This document shows positions 13,066 through 13,850 of a stretch of DNA of 13,850 bases, piece after piece (position 1 is the first letter of the stretch; each line of letters opens with the position of its first letter). Under the pieces are notes generated by a model that did no database searches, had not been told where the DNA came from, and was given only the letters and a program-made list of their open reading frames with translations. The stretch spans positions 1 to 13,850 of the forward strand of contig JBKQIY010000014.1 of the NCBI GenBank assembly GCA_052148155.1. Direction: 5' to 3'. Both the position numbers and the translations under genes were made by a program. This stretch comes from JBBQER01 sp052148155. Its GTDB lineage: Bacteria > Actinomycetota > Acidimicrobiia > IMCC26256 > PALSA-610.

Positions 13066-13176
13066 CTAGAGGTTCGGTTCGTTGTTGTGGTCGGCCGCGA
13101 TCATGCGTGCTTTAAGCAGGGGCACTGCCGGGTTGTCAAGGGAACCGTGCATGGAGACGTGGAGATTCGGGTACAT
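13066..13176 (-). CDS. 36-aa ORF opposite the PRC-barrel leader
   Basis: Reads MYPNLHVSMHGSLDNPAVPL then LKARMIAADHNNEPNL, ending TAG at 13066. The composition is varied and protein-like for a random frame, with 'LKARMIAADHNNEPNL' the best part. No ribosome binding site precedes either ATG (13176 or 13152) and I know no family. It may be a real short peptide, the tail of a lost gene, or chance. Confidence 0.25.
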   Translation of the reverse strand: MYPNLHVSMHGSLDNPAVPLLKARMIAADHNNEPNL

Positions 13177-13205
13177 ACGCGGGGACTCAGAGAAAGGAGC
13201 CGACA

Positions 13206-13541
13206 ATGACGTTCGACGACAACCCTGAGCACACCAAAGCACAGTCGGCTGGCTTGGTCGGTCACCCGGTCATCGACCGACACTTGGAGCCCGTGGGCAC
13301 GATCAGTTATGTGCTGTACGACGAACGCGACCTGCAGCCCCGATGGGCGGTCGTGAAGTTAGGTGTCTTGCGCGGCGAGCACTTCGTACCCCTCGCTGAA
13401 AGCTACGTCGACCACGACGGCCGTCTCGTCGTCCCATACGACAAGACCATCATCAAGTACGCGCCTCGGCCGCGGCGCGCCCAGATGCTCGACAATCGGG
13501 CAACGCGGCAGTTGCGCGATTACTACGGCGTCGCTGCATAG
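13206..13541 (+). CDS. PRC-barrel domain protein, 111 aa
   Basis: The ATG at 13206 has AAAGGAG six bases upstream. Residues about 15-88 form one PRC-barrel: GLVGHPVIDRHLEPVGTISY opens it, followed by PRWAVVKLG and HFVPLAE, and VVPYDKTIIKYAPRP closes it. PRC-barrels are small beta-barrels used in photosynthetic reaction centre H subunits, RimM, and many actinobacterial stress-type proteins of this size. The remaining C-terminal tail (QMLDNRATRQLRDYYGVAA) looks helical. A stress or envelope-related role is common for such stand-alone copies, but nothing here proves it. Single gene, convergent with the partial gene to the right. Confidence 0.9.
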   Translation: MTFDDNPEHTKAQSAGLVGHPVIDRHLEPVGTISYVLYDERDLQPRWAVVKLGVLRGEHFVPLAESYVDHDGRLVVPYDKTIIKYAPRPRRAQMLDNRATRQLRDYYGVAA

Positions 13542-13588
13542 CATCACGCGCCTGGTTGTAGCCGCGTCGGATCGCCGGCCTTCGTGGG

Positions 13589-13850
13589 CTAGGGCGTCGG
13601 TGCGTGTTGGGCCTGGAGTTCGGTTCGGAGTTCGCGGATCGAGTGCAACACGGTGAGGAGATCGGCAGTGACCCAGCGGCAGGCGACCTCGACGTTGTTG
13701 AACACGTAGGTGGTGACGCGGAGCGCGGCGAGGCTCTGTTCGACGTTGTGGGCGAGCGCGGATACGTCGTTGGCGACGATGGCTAACTGGGTGCCGCCGA
13801 TCCCGGTTCCGGTTGCCTCGTAGATCGCCGAGATCGCATCCGCGTGATCG
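13589..13850 (-). CDS. C-terminal part of an unknown protein, cut by the right edge
   Basis: The minus strand is open from the right edge to TAG at 13589, giving 86 residues with good codon usage. Readable parts are AISAIYEATGTGIGGTQLAI, VANDVSALAHNVEQSLAALR and LLTVLHSIRELRTEL near the end. The pattern is helical with heptad-like hydrophobics, so a coiled-coil or helical-bundle end is likely. The start lies outside the window. I do not recognise the family. It converges with the PRC-barrel gene, with 47 bases between the stops. Confidence 0.6.
   Translation of the reverse strand, partial: DHADAISAIYEATGTGIGGTQLAIVANDVSALAHNVEQSLAALRVTTYVFNNVEVACRWVTADLLTVLHSIRELRTELQAQHAPTP

Larger units (their letters stand above)
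12786..13205. other. Structure-rich intergenic region
   Basis: A 420-base gap. The left half (12838-13041) holds four hairpins in a row, listed separately or in the findings. The right half contains a 36-codon minus-strand frame (13066-13176), and the leader of the PRC-barrel gene with AAAGGAG before 13206. GGGTAC at 13169-13174 resembles a stress-sigma -10 element, but no GTTT lies at the right distance. The plus-strand frame 12856-13065 shows no motif and is broken up by the hairpins. Confidence 0.4.

Noticed and set aside
13149..13174. Stress-sigma promoter before the PRC-barrel gene
   Set aside because: GGGTAC resembles the -10 element, but no GTTT-like -35 element lies at the right distance.

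Overview
The window is GC-rich with compact genes, strong G/C at third codon positions and several purine-rich ribosome binding sites. An alpha/beta-hydrolase–adenylate cyclase fusion of the mycobacterial LipJ type, an AtsA/AtsD-type sulfatase, an ANTAR-like domain, a PRC-barrel protein and several short secreted proteins all point to Actinomycetota. The style of the fibronectin and secreted proteins makes an Acidimicrobiia-like lineage my best guess, but that is inference.

Layout. Positions 1-971 hold the 5' end of a small gene running off the left edge and a secreted protein, both on the minus strand. Next come the hydrolase-cyclase fusion (1279-2628, minus) and a large sulfatase (3138-5468, minus). 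The sulfatase is flanked on the plus strand by two small homologous genes (2884-3072 and 5728-5931). Positions 5932-8700 look like a decaying accessory zone. It contains a coupled pair of short minus-strand ORFs and a zinc-ribbon gene that meet head to head at about 6640-6660, each lacking its 5' end. The zinc-ribbon gene is also frameshifted by an 8-bp tandem duplication. After these come a GNAT acetyltransferase, a long inverted repeat, and the last part of a fibronectin type III domain with its probable terminator.

Positions 8980-11803 carry a very small secreted protein (minus), a broken cyclase gene ending just inside its catalytic domain, and a secreted propeller-like protein (plus). 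Positions 11853-12785 hold four tiny genes. Three encode CxxCG-type proteins that could bind zinc and one encodes an orphan ANTAR-like domain; three of the four form a tight plus-strand operon. This is followed by about 200 bp containing four successive hairpins, a PRC-barrel gene, and the 3' end of an unidentified minus-strand gene leaving the right edge.

I see no tRNA, rRNA, CRISPR array or intact transposase. The genes do not form one clear pathway. The strongest candidates for something undescribed are the CxxCG/ANTAR microprotein cluster with its hairpin-rich downstream region, and the paired small genes around the sulfatase. The rest reads as an island with several decaying genes.
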